Shown: positions 7,582-14,960 of the stretch, in pieces
How the letters are laid out: each line of letters opens with the position of its first letter
Position numbering within the stretch: position 1 is the stretch's first letter
From: an uncultured Prevotella sp.
GTDB taxonomy: Bacteria; Bacteroidota; Bacteroidia; Bacteroidales; Bacteroidaceae
NCBI GenBank assembly: GCA_900554695.1
Contig: USHV01000035.1
Location: 1-27,340 of the forward strand
Length of the DNA stretch: 27,340 nucleotides
Direction of reading: 5' to 3'
Notes under the pieces: generated by a model
Databases searched by the model: none
What the model was told of the DNA's origin: nothing
What the model saw: only the letters and a program-made list of their open reading frames with translations
Position numbers and translations under genes: made by a program

Positions 7582-8180
7582 ATAGTTAAATGTGCATTTA
7601 TGCTAATAATCTATGTTTTAACATATTATATTAGTTATTCTAAAGACAATATTATGGCATAGAATTGTAAGTATATATAAAACAAAGAGAAAATATTGAT
7701 AAAATAAATTTTGCTTGATATAAATGCGAATACCGCTTAAAAGCGGTTTGTTGTTTTGTTTTAAGAGATTATCGACCGCTATTTATTCTTGTCTGTTACA
7801 GAAAATGGTATTTGTGGGTGTAGAAAAATTTTACAGATTGGTCATAAGTCACATTAGATGATGTATTAATGCCCGTTTTGCATGATCGGAAAGCCTTTTT
7901 TGCAAGGTTGTTGAGGCTGAGTTGCCACGTTGTTATGTATATATGGCTGATTGTAAGACTATTAGTGCGAATCCGGAACATTCGTGTTGTTCGTGGTCAT
8001 AAATCCTTTGCCGCATTGCAATGCTGATTTTCCGGAATTACAGCTGTCTTTTAATCCGCTCGTCGACATAAGCATCCGGCACTGCGAGAGGTGCTTTCAC
8101 ATTTTTATGGCTCAGACTCTGCAACTGCGTGTCTGATAGTGAATTAATTTGCAAGGCTTTTGCAGAAAAGGCGTGAAATA
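7582..8180. other. gene-free AT-rich intergenic region
   Basis: About 600 nt separate the kinase from the rimP promoter. I see a terminator at 7732-7762, a perfect 12-bp palindrome GCATTGCAATGC at 8013-8024, and no supported gene. The only longer reading frame, a 61-codon stretch on the minus strand, looks like nothing recognisable. The first half continues the AT-rich composition of the kinase tail. Confidence 0.6.
7732..7762 (+). terminator. rho-independent terminator of the signalling cassette
   Basis: ACCGCTT and AAGCGGT form a perfect inverted repeat at 7732-7747, either a 7-bp stem or 6 bp with a TAAA loop. A T-rich tract (TTTGTTGTTTTGTTTT) follows. It lies about 150 nt after the kinase stop codon, and no gene intervenes. 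Confidence 0.7.
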
Positions 8181-8212
8181 TTTGTGCACATGCGGAATAA
8201 TTCGTAAATTTG
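8181..8212 (+). promoter_or_regulatory. promoter of the rimP-nusA-infB operon
   Basis: TTTG at 8181-8184, a 20-nt spacer and TAAATTTG at 8205-8212 match both Bacteroidetes promoter elements at consensus spacing. The expected transcription start near 8219 gives a leader of about 55 nt that is almost filled by the hairpin at 8226-8256. Confidence 0.72.
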
Positions 8213-8225
8213 CAGCATTCAGAGG

Positions 8226-8262
8226 AATGAGGGGCTCCGACACAGAGCTCCTCATTTTATTT
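8226..8262 (+). promoter_or_regulatory. terminator-like leader hairpin before rimP (candidate attenuator)
   Basis: ATGAGGGGCTC (8227-8237) pairs with GAGCTCCTCAT (8245-8255) across a 7-nt loop. The stem has 11 bp with one G-U pair, and an A-T pair extends it at 8226/8256. TTTTATTTAAT follows. The structure has terminator form but lies between the promoter and the rimP start at 8275, so transcription must read through it. Attenuation, perhaps involving NusA encoded downstream, is inference. Confidence 0.6.
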
Positions 8263-8274
8263 AATCAATGATAT

Positions 8275-8742
8275 ATGATAGACAAAAACGTCGTAAAAGG
8301 TATTGTAGAACAGTGGCTGGAGGACAAGGACTATTTTCTTGTCGATGTTGAAGTCAGCCCGGATGATAAAATCGTGGTGGAAATAGACCATGCCGACGGT
8401 GTGTGGATCGAGGACTGCGTGGAGCTGAGCCGGTTCATAGAGGCCCATCTCAGTCGCGACGAAGAGGATTACGAGCTTGAGGTAGGTTCTGCCGGACTGG
8501 GCCAGCCGTTCAAGGTACCACAGCAGTATGAGTGCTTTGTGGGCAAGGAAGTCGAGGTGCTCGACGGCGACGGCAAGAAGGTCAAAGGCGTGCTGAAAAG
8601 CGTCGATGGCAACACGTTCGTGGTGACTGTGCCCGAGAAAGTGAAGGTGGAGGGCAAGAAACGTCCGCAGACGATGGACGTGGATCACACGTACGATATG
8701 GACAAGGTGAAATATACAAAATACTTAATAAACTTCAAATAG
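8275..8742 (+). CDS. rimP: ribosome maturation factor RimP
   Basis: The 155-residue length is normal for RimP, which is needed for maturation of the 30S ribosomal subunit in the cytoplasm. The N-terminal alpha/beta domain shows FLVDVEVSPDDKIVVEID (about 21-38) and the family segment DCVELSRFIEAHL with the conserved pattern around ELEVGSAGLGQPF (about 67-79). The C-terminal SH3-like domain begins near GKEVEVLDGDGKKVKGVL (about 90-107). Its position as first gene before nusA (4-nt gap) and infB is the standard bacterial arrangement and supports the call. A nearby ATG at 8268 is in another frame and was not used. Confidence 0.96.
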   Translation: MIDKNVVKGIVEQWLEDKDYFLVDVEVSPDDKIVVEIDHADGVWIEDCVELSRFIEAHLSRDEEDYELEVGSAGLGQPFKVPQQYECFVGKEVEVLDGDGKKVKGVLKSVDGNTFVVTVPEKVKVEGKKRPQTMDVDHTYDMDKVKYTKYLINFK

Positions 8743-8746
8743 AGCT

Positions 8747-10009
8747 ATGGCAGCATTGAAAAAAGAACCGGTCGTAAGTATGTTCGACTCTTTCAAGGAA
8801 TTCAAGGAGACGAAAAACATAGACCGTACTACGTTGGTGAGCGTGCTTGAGGAAAGCTTCCGCAACGTTCTTGCCAAAATATTCGGCAGTGACGAGAATT
8901 TCGATGTCATTGTCAATCCTGACAAGGGCGACTTCGAGATATACCGCAACCGTGTGGTTGTGGCCGACGGTGAGGTGGAGGATGACAACAAACAGATCTC
9001 CCTGACCGAGGCAAGGAAGATAGAACCCGACTACGAGGTGGGAGAGGACGTTTCCGAGCGTGTCGATTTTACTAAGTTCGGACGCCGCGCCATCCTCAAT
9101 CTTCGACAGACTCTGGCTTCCAAGATTCTCGAACTGGAGCACGATTCGCTTTACAACAAATATAAAGACCGCGTAGGACAGATAATCGCCGGCGAGGTAT
9201 ATCAGGTATGGAAGCGCGAGGTGCTCGTGGTTGACGACGAGAACAACGAGCTCATACTGCCCAAGATGGAACAGATACCGAGCGATGTCTATCACAAGGG
9301 CGAGACCGTCAGAGCCGTCATCCATCGTGTGGACAACGAGAACAACAACCCGAAGATTATCCTCTCGCGTACAAGTCCGGTCTTCCTGCAGCGTCTGCTC
9401 GAGGCTGAGGTGCCTGAGATTGCCGACGGACTGATATCCATCAAGAAGATAGCGCGCATGCCGGGCGAGAGAGCGAAGATAGCTGTCGAGAGCTACGACG
9501 AGCGCATCGACCCTGTAGGAGCCTGCGTAGGAGTGAAGGGAAGCCGTGTGCACGGCATCGTGCGCGAACTGTGCAACGAGAACATCGACGTCATAAACTA
9601 TACAGCCAACACCAAACTCTTCATCCAGCGTGCGCTCAGTCCTGCAAAGGTTTCGAGCATCAACATCGATGAGGAGAACCACAAGGCTGAGGTGTTCCTC
9701 AAACCTGAGGAGGTGAGCCTTGCCATCGGACGTGGCGGACTCAACATCAAGCTTGCCTCGATGCTCACCGAATACACCATCGACGTATTCAGAGAGATCG
9801 ACGACAACGAGGCCGACGAGGATATCTATCTCGACGAATTCGGCGACGAAATAGATCAGTGGGTCATCGATGCCATCAAGGGTATCGGACTTGACACTGC
9901 GAAAGCCGTGCTCAATGCACCGCGCGAGATGCTCGTCGAGAAGGCCGACCTTGAGGAAGAGACCGTTGACAACGTGCTCAAAGTGCTCAGGGCCGAGTTT
10001 GAAGGATAA
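8747..10009 (+). CDS. nusA: transcription elongation/termination factor NusA
   Basis: The 420-residue protein binds RNA polymerase and nascent RNA and modulates pausing, termination and antitermination. The N-terminal polymerase-binding domain covers about 1-135, including TLVSVLEESFRNVLAKIF. An S1 domain follows (about 143-212). Two KH domains come next, with GVKGSRVHGIVREL near 263 and LAIGRGGLNIKLAS near 325, the GxxG loops of KH1 and KH2. The acidic C-terminal stretch (about 352-420) ends in one helix-hairpin-helix-like repeat (IKGIGLDTAKAVLNAPREM). The gammaproteobacterial tandem AR repeats are absent, which is usual outside that group. It starts 4 nt after rimP and is followed by 157 nt before infB. 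Confidence 0.97.
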   Translation: MAALKKEPVVSMFDSFKEFKETKNIDRTTLVSVLEESFRNVLAKIFGSDENFDVIVNPDKGDFEIYRNRVVVADGEVEDDNKQISLTEARKIEPDYEVGEDVSERVDFTKFGRRAILNLRQTLASKILELEHDSLYNKYKDRVGQIIAGEVYQVWKREVLVVDDENNELILPKMEQIPSDVYHKGETVRAVIHRVDNENNNPKIILSRTSPVFLQRLLEAEVPEIADGLISIKKIARMPGERAKIAVESYDERIDPVGACVGVKGSRVHGIVRELCNENIDVINYTANTKLFIQRALSPAKVSSINIDEENHKAEVFLKPEEVSLAIGRGGLNIKLASMLTEYTIDVFREIDDNEADEDIYLDEFGDEIDQWVIDAIKGIGLDTAKAVLNAPREMLVEKADLEEETVDNVLKVLRAEFEG

Positions 10010-10103
10010 TGAGACAAAGCGTGGTCCGCTTCATTTGCGGGCTGCGCCTTGTGCTTACGATACAGTTTGATTAGTTTACCAATAATAGAAGAAAGAACAG
10101 AGA

Positions 10104-10151
10104 AATGCATCGTCCGCGCTCAGTCGCTTAAGGCGTCGCGCCGTATGCATT
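10104..10151 (+). repeat. imperfect inverted repeat in the nusA-infB gap
   Basis: AATGCAT (10104-10110) and ATGCATT (10145-10151) are perfect inverted arms, with further GC-rich complementarity inside (CGCGC against GCGCG). The hairpin ends 15 nt before the infB start codon, so it may affect infB translation or mRNA stability within the operon. I see no T-tract and do not call it a terminator. Confidence 0.4.
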
Positions 10152-10166
10152 ATGAAACAATAAAAT

Positions 10167-13034
10167 ATGAGCATCAGGTTAAATAAAGCATTACGTGAGT
10201 TGAATATCGGACTCCAGACGGCAGTGGAGTTCCTTGAAAAAAGAAGTGAACTGGGCGAGGTGAAGCCGGAACCGAGCTTTAAGCTCAACGATGAGCAGTA
10301 TCAGGCTCTCATGCGTGAGTTCCAGCAGGACAAAGAGGTCAGGACGCAGGCCGAGAAGCTTCTGTTGAAGAAGCCTAAGGAGAAAAAACGTTCGCAGGAA
10401 TCGAAAGAACACCGCGCGGAGAAACTTCTGTCGGCTGCTAAACAGCAGCAGTATAAACCATTGGGCAAAATAGATCTCGACAGCATCAACAAACATGGTG
10501 CTGCGAAGAACAACTCTGTGCCTGATGCTGAAAAGACAAAGGAGACACAGGCTGCTGCCGTCAGTCAGGTGAAATCCGTTGAAGCTGCAAAAGCTGAAGT
10601 AATCAAAACCGTTGATGCTCCGGCAGCAGAGAACAAACCGGCTGCCGCTGATGCACCCGCTGAAGAAAACAAAAACAATAATACCGACAACGTGATTGAA
10701 AAAGCAAAGACGGAAAACACTGCCGTAAATGTAACTCCGGAAGTCAAGACTGTTGAGCCGGAGAAGAAAGAGGAACCGGAAAAACAGACAGTGAAGGACA
10801 ACGCAAAGAGTTCTGCTACCATATTCACGACAAAGAGTGAAAAGAAAATATTGAACGCTCCCAAGGTGAATGTGCTTGGACGAATAGATCTCGACTCGCT
10901 CAACCAGAGCACACGTCCGAAGAAGAAAACTAAGGAGGAGAAACGCAAGGAACGCGAGGAGAAAGTGATGCAGCAGCGTGGAGAGAAGAAAAAACGCGAG
11001 CGCATAAACAAGGTGAGAGTCGATATCAATGCGGCTTCTCAGCAGGACATGCAGCGCCAGTCGGACAACAAGGCAGGCGCCGGAAAGAAAAAGAAGAACA
11101 AGAACCGCAACCATAAGCCCATCGAGGTGAACGAGGAGGACGTTGCACGCCAGGTTAAGGAGACGCTTGCAAGGCTTACCAACAAGCAGAACCAGAACAA
11201 GAAAGGTGCCAAGTACCGTAAGGAGAAACGCGAGGCCGTGCAGGAGAAACTCAACGAGGAGCGTCTCGAGGAGCGCAAGGAGAGCAAGGTGCTCAAGCTG
11301 ACAGAGTATGTCACCGTGAGCGAACTTGCAAACATGATGAACATATCTGTCAACCAGGTCATCGGAACTCTCATGACTGTCGGCATAATGGTGTCCATCA
11401 ACCAGCGTCTGGATGCCGAGACCATCAACCTCGTGGCTGAGGAGTTCGGCTTCAAGACAGAGTATGTGAGTGCTGAGGTGCAGGAAGCCATCACCGAGGT
11501 GGAGGACGACGAGAACGACCTCGTGCCGCGTGCGCCGATTGTTACGGTCATGGGTCACGTCGATCATGGTAAGACCTCGTTGCTCGACTACATACGCAAG
11601 ACAAACGTCATCGCCGGTGAGGCGGGCGGTATCACACAGCACATCGGTGCATACAACGTGAAACTGGAGGACGGACGACGCATAACCTTCCTCGATACTC
11701 CGGGACACGAGGCCTTCACTGCCATGCGTGCACGTGGTGCTCAGGTTACCGATATCGCCATCATCATCATCGCAGCCGACGACAGTGTGATGCCTACCAC
11801 AAAGGAGGCAATCGCACACGCACAGGCCGCAAATGTGCCGATGGTGTTTGCCATCAACAAGATTGATAAACCGGGAGCAAATCCCGACAGAATACGTGAG
11901 GACCTTGCCAACATGAACCTGCTCGTAGAGGAGTGGGGCGGAAAGTATCAGTGCCAGGAGATAAGCGCCAAGAAGGGTACGGGAGTGAAGGAACTGCTCG
12001 AGAAAGTATTGCTCGAAGCCGAGATGCTCGACCTCAAGGCAAATCCTGCGCGCAAGGCAACTGGTTCAATAATCGAGTCCTCACTCGACAAGGGACGTGG
12101 ATATGTTTCCACCGTACTCGTGTCTAACGGTACGCTAAGAGTGGGCGACAACGTCATCGCCGGTACCAACTACGGACGTATCAAGGCCATGTTCAACGAG
12201 CGTAACAGCCGCATAGAGAGCGCAGGACCGGCCGAGCCGGCCATCATCCTCGGTCTGAACGGCGCACCGACAGCAGGTGACACGTTCCACGTTCTCGACA
12301 CCGAGCAGGAAGCACGCGACATCGCCAACAAGCGTCTGCAGCTCCAGCGCGAGCAGGGTCTGCGCACACAGAAGCGTCTTACGCTCTCCGACATCAGCCA
12401 CCGCATCGCCCTCGGTTCGTTCAAGGAGCTCAACATCATCGTCAAGGGAGACACCGACGGAAGTATCGAGGCGCTCAGCGACTCGTTCATCAAGCTCTCT
12501 ACAGAGAAGATCAAGGTCGATGTCATCTACAAGGCTGTGGGTCAGATATCCGAAAGCGATGTCACTCTGGCCGACGCATCCGACGCCATCATCGTCGGCT
12601 TCCAGGTTCGTCCGTCGGCAGCGGCACGCAAACAGGCCGAGCAGGACGGTGTCGAAATCAACACATATTCGGTGATCTACGACGCCATCGACGATGTCAA
12701 GTCGGCCATGGAGGGTATGCTCGACAAGGTGAAGAAGGAAGTTGTGACCGGTCAGGCCGAAGTTCGCGAGGTTTACAAGATATCAAAGGTAGGAACCGTT
12801 GCCGGTGCTTATGTCACCGAAGGAAAGGTTCACCGCAGCGACCGCGCACGTGTCGTACGCGACGGAATCGTGGTTCATACCGCAGACATCAATGCCCTGA
12901 AGCGTTACAAGGACGACGTGAAAGAGGTTGCGGCCAACTTCGAGTGTGGTATCAGCCTTGTCAACTTCAATGACATACAGGTGGGCGATATCCTCGAGAC
13001 ATTCACAGAGATTGAAGTACAGCAGAAGCTCTGA
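10167..13034 (+). CDS. infB: translation initiation factor IF-2
   Basis: This 955-residue GTPase places initiator tRNA on the 30S subunit and promotes subunit joining. An IF2 N-terminal winged-helix-like domain (about 1-50, LRELNIGLQTAVEFLEKR) is followed by a long low-complexity linker rich in Lys, Glu and Ala (about 60-380). A second IF2_N module (YVTVSELANMMNISVNQVIG, near 385-405) precedes the G domain. The P-loop GHVDHGKT is at 463-470, then DTPGHEAF, NKID (564-567) and SAKKG. Domains II, C1 and C2 fill the rest to FTEIEVQQKL. Length and layout are normal for Bacteroidetes IF-2. It closes the rimP-nusA-infB operon and is followed by a strong terminator at 13087. Confidence 0.98.
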   Translation: MSIRLNKALRELNIGLQTAVEFLEKRSELGEVKPEPSFKLNDEQYQALMREFQQDKEVRTQAEKLLLKKPKEKKRSQESKEHRAEKLLSAAKQQQYKPLGKIDLDSINKHGAAKNNSVPDAEKTKETQAAAVSQVKSVEAAKAEVIKTVDAPAAENKPAAADAPAEENKNNNTDNVIEKAKTENTAVNVTPEVKTVEPEKKEEPEKQTVKDNAKSSATIFTTKSEKKILNAPKVNVLGRIDLDSLNQSTRPKKKTKEEKRKEREEKVMQQRGEKKKRERINKVRVDINAASQQDMQRQSDNKAGAGKKKKNKNRNHKPIEVNEEDVARQVKETLARLTNKQNQNKKGAKYRKEKREAVQEKLNEERLEERKESKVLKLTEYVTVSELANMMNISVNQVIGTLMTVGIMVSINQRLDAETINLVAEEFGFKTEYVSAEVQEAITEVEDDENDLVPRAPIVTVMGHVDHGKTSLLDYIRKTNVIAGEAGGITQHIGAYNVKLEDGRRITFLDTPGHEAFTAMRARGAQVTDIAIIIIAADDSVMPTTKEAIAHAQAANVPMVFAINKIDKPGANPDRIREDLANMNLLVEEWGGKYQCQEISAKKGTGVKELLEKVLLEAEMLDLKANPARKATGSIIESSLDKGRGYVSTVLVSNGTLRVGDNVIAGTNYGRIKAMFNERNSRIESAGPAEPAIILGLNGAPTAGDTFHVLDTEQEARDIANKRLQLQREQGLRTQKRLTLSDISHRIALGSFKELNIIVKGDTDGSIEALSDSFIKLSTEKIKVDVIYKAVGQISESDVTLADASDAIIVGFQVRPSAAARKQAEQDGVEINTYSVIYDAIDDVKSAMEGMLDKVKKEVVTGQAEVREVYKISKVGTVAGAYVTEGKVHRSDRARVVRDGIVVHTADINALKRYKDDVKEVAANFECGISLVNFNDIQVGDILETFTEIEVQQKL

Positions 13035-13086
13035 TACGGGGCTCCTTAAAGTACATATTTAAATTCTTAATATCATCATGCTTCCG

Positions 13087-13126
13087 CCGGGAAAGCATCC
13101 TTATGGATTGCTTTTCCGGTGTTTTT
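13087..13126 (+). terminator. rho-independent terminator of rimP-nusA-infB
   Basis: CCGGGAAAGCATCC (13087-13100) pairs with GGATTGCTTTTCCGG (13105-13119) around a TTAT loop. The stem has 14 pairs with one bulged T and one G-U pair, and is followed by TGTTTTT. It lies about 55 nt after the infB stop. Confidence 0.85.
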
Positions 13127-14129
13127 ATGTTCATAATTCCCAAAATCAACCATTTCATCGGGAGAATGAGCCGTAGATCTCGTCAGGCAGCAAGACCGGC
13201 ACTATGGAAATTCAATTGTGATATATCTCAATATGGATACCGAGGATTTGATGCGGAAAAATATTTCTCTCATACCCGCATCAGGTTCTTTCCTTTCTGC
13301 TGTAATAAACCGATATGTCCCACTTTCAAATCGTAACCGGATTTTGATTTTTCCGCCTTAGTTTCCTGTTCTACCCCGAAAAATAAGCGAGTATTTGCGG
13401 GCTGAGTCGTATTCGGGCGCAAATACGCGAATTATGAGAGGTTTTTATAAAGTGTTGAATATCAGTAACTTGTGTTTATAGCGCATTTCCTTTCATTGCG
13501 AAAAGCACCATTTCGGTATGCGAAATGGCCTATTTTAGGGTGCGATATGGTGCTTTTCGGCCTCTGAAATAGGCTTTATTGCATGATGAAATGGGCATTA
13601 TTGGAACGCCGAACGTACTTTTTCGGACTACGGTATAGGGTATATCAAAAGGCTGTTCAGTAAGAAATGGGCTTTATAGAATTCGATTTAACATTCATTT
13701 ACATTTCTTTTGCGAATTTATTTTGTCAAAATTTAGTCAAGAAAAATTGTAAGTAGGTTCTCCTGTTTTTCGTTAGAAACACTGATGTTATGTGGAAATA
13801 TAGACATTGTGAGTATGAGTCGCGTTTGCGATGAATAATTACCGGTTGTGGCTGGGTGAATTTATTATAAAGCGGACAAACGGCCTGTCAAGGTTTACGG
13901 CACACGTACGGTAAGTGAGTTTTACGTCGATCTGCACCATTTAATGGATGAGATTATTATCCTTGGAGTTTATATTTGGCGGTATAACTCTGACTAAAGA
14001 CTCCAGCTTTGATTTTCCACGACGCAGAGAAGGGCTTTTTTGTTTGCTCCTAAATATTTATTAGTTGTGTCATAAAATTGTAAAACCTTCCTTTCATGTA
14101 GCTTATTTCGGTATGAGAGAAATTTTTCA
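13127..14129. other. gene-free region with repeated and inverted sequence
   Basis: No convincing gene is visible in about 1 kb. Reading frames here are short and match nothing I know. One open stretch at about 13838-13975 has a protein-like look (RPVKVYGTRTVSEF, then DLHHLMDEIIILGVYIW) but no start codon and no recognisable family; it could be the remnant of a lost gene. The inverted-repeat element at 13499-13559 is listed separately. Confidence 0.5.
13499..13559. repeat. large inverted-repeat element with nested hairpin
   Basis: CGAAAAGCACCAT (13499-13511) and ATGGTGCTTTTCG (13547-13559) are perfect 13-bp inverted arms. Inside, CCATTTCG (13508-13515) and CGAAATGG (13521-13528) form a competing 8-bp hairpin that shares bases with the left arm. 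Downstream, related words recur: GAAATAGGCTTTATT at 13566, GAAATGGGCATTATT near 13589 and GAAATGGGCTTTATA near 13665. It looks like a structured intergenic element of unknown type. Confidence 0.7.
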
Positions 14130-14193
14130 TATATTTGTAGAATATAGGATTCGGCTCGGTAAAGCGCAAAACGAAAAACCGGAGCTTTTCCGT

Positions 14194-14225
14194 TTTGTCT
14201 CTGCACTCGCCTCTCGCTATATTTG
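14194..14225 (+). promoter_or_regulatory. promoter formed at the first repeat junction
   Basis: TTTG at 14194-14197, 20 nt, then TATATTTG at 14218-14225 give both Bacteroidetes promoter elements at consensus spacing. It points toward the lipocalin gene. Confidence 0.5.
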
Positions 14226-14281
14226 TAGAATATAGGATTCGGCTCGGCAAAGCGCAAAACGAAAAACCGGAGCTTTTCCGT

Positions 14282-14313
14282 TTTGTCTCTGCGCTCGCCT
14301 CTCGCTATATTTG
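14282..14313 (+). promoter_or_regulatory. promoter formed at the second repeat junction
   Basis: TTTG at 14282-14285, 20 nt, then TATATTTG at 14306-14313. This is the promoter nearest the lipocalin start at 14442 and implies a leader of about 120 nt. The leader holds a small hairpin (TCGTCC/GGACGA, near 14370-14387) and a perfect palindrome. Confidence 0.55.
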
Positions 14314-14403
14314 TAGAATATAGGATTCTGTATATTGTTGATGCGGTTAAAGACATTATACGCTATATGCTTCGTCCCTTTTCGGACGATACTCAGCGTT
14401 TAA

Positions 14404-14415
14404 CAATTATAATTG
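14404..14415. promoter_or_regulatory. perfect 12-bp palindrome upstream of the lipocalin gene
   Basis: CAATTATAATTG is self-complementary and lies 26 nt before the start codon, downstream of the repeat-borne promoters. It could be an operator for a dimeric regulator. Such AT-rich dyads also occur by chance. Confidence 0.3.
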
Positions 14416-14441
14416 AGCATAACGAAAAAAGATATTAGCTT

Positions 14442-14957
14442 ATGAACGGATTATTTTTTAAGCTCCTTAAAATGGTCGGACTTGGCAGAAAGGAGAATGA
14501 TGCAGCCTCGGTTGACAATACTACGGTGAAATCGTTGGATTTGAACCGTTTCATGGGTATGTGGTACGAGATAGCGCGCTATGACCATTTGTTCGAGCGC
14601 AACATGACTCACGTCACGGCCACATACACGTTGAAGCCCGACGGGAAGATTGTCGTGATCAACGACGGTTATCTCAAGGGCGTGCACAAAATCATCAATG
14701 GAAAGGCAAAATTGCCCGATTCCATCGAGCCGGGAAAGCTGAAGGTGTCGTTCTTCCTGTGGTTTTATGCCGACTACTACGTGCTCGACATGGCAACAGA
14801 CTACAGCTATGTGGTCATAGGGAGCAGCTCGCCCGACTATCTTTGGATAATGAGCCGCACGAGCAGTCTGCCCGACGAGACGATGCAGAAAATTCTCTCA
14901 GACCTCCGCACCCGTGGCTACGACACCTCAAAACTCATAAACGTAAAGCAGGCGTAA
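14442..14957 (+). CDS. lipocalin family protein (Blc-like)
   Basis: The 171-residue protein shows the bacterial lipocalin pattern: FMGMWYEIARYDHLFER (about 38-54) holds the conserved G-x-W, TATYTLKPDGKIVVINDG is the next strand pair, and YADYYVLDMATDYSYVVIG with YLWIMSRT form the late strands. The family binds small hydrophobic ligands such as fatty acids or lysophospholipids. Classical Blc is an outer-membrane lipoprotein, but here the N-terminus (MNGLFFKLLKMVGLGRK) has no lipobox Cys and is better described as a short amphipathic helix, so location is uncertain. It probably shares a transcript with the CotH gene 3 nt downstream, under the repeat-derived promoters. Confidence 0.88.
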   Translation: MNGLFFKLLKMVGLGRKENDAASVDNTTVKSLDLNRFMGMWYEIARYDHLFERNMTHVTATYTLKPDGKIVVINDGYLKGVHKIINGKAKLPDSIEPGKLKVSFFLWFYADYYVLDMATDYSYVVIGSSSPDYLWIMSRTSSLPDETMQKILSDLRTRGYDTSKLINVKQA

Positions 14958-14960
14958 GGG

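Larger units (their letters stand above)
14130..14328 (+). repeat. 88-bp tandem repeat (two full copies and a partial third)
   Basis: Copies run 14130-14217 and 14218-14305, with a third cut short near 14328. The two full copies differ at only two bases. Each begins TATATTTGTAGAATATAGG and contains an internal hairpin: arms around AAAACGAAAAA and TTTTCCGTTTT, extended by imperfect pairing of the flanking GGCTCGGCAAAGCGC and GCGCTCGCC. The end of one unit supplies a -33 TTTG and the start of the next a -7 TATATTTG. Confidence 0.9.

Noticed and set aside
10191..11819. 542-codon open frame on the minus strand
   Set aside because: It lies wholly opposite infB, its translation is low-complexity Leu/His/Phe-rich, and it only mirrors the Lys/Glu-rich linker codons of IF-2.
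13103..13336. 77-codon open frame on the + strand
   Set aside because: The start codon lies inside the loop of the infB terminator, and the translation is not protein-like.
14130..14328. CRISPR array
   Set aside because: The 88-bp units are directly adjacent without unique spacers, and no cas genes are near.
13994..14356. 120-codon minus-strand open frame spanning the tandem repeats
   Set aside because: Its protein repeats itself only because the 88-bp unit is duplicated and happens to stay open. No family is recognisable.
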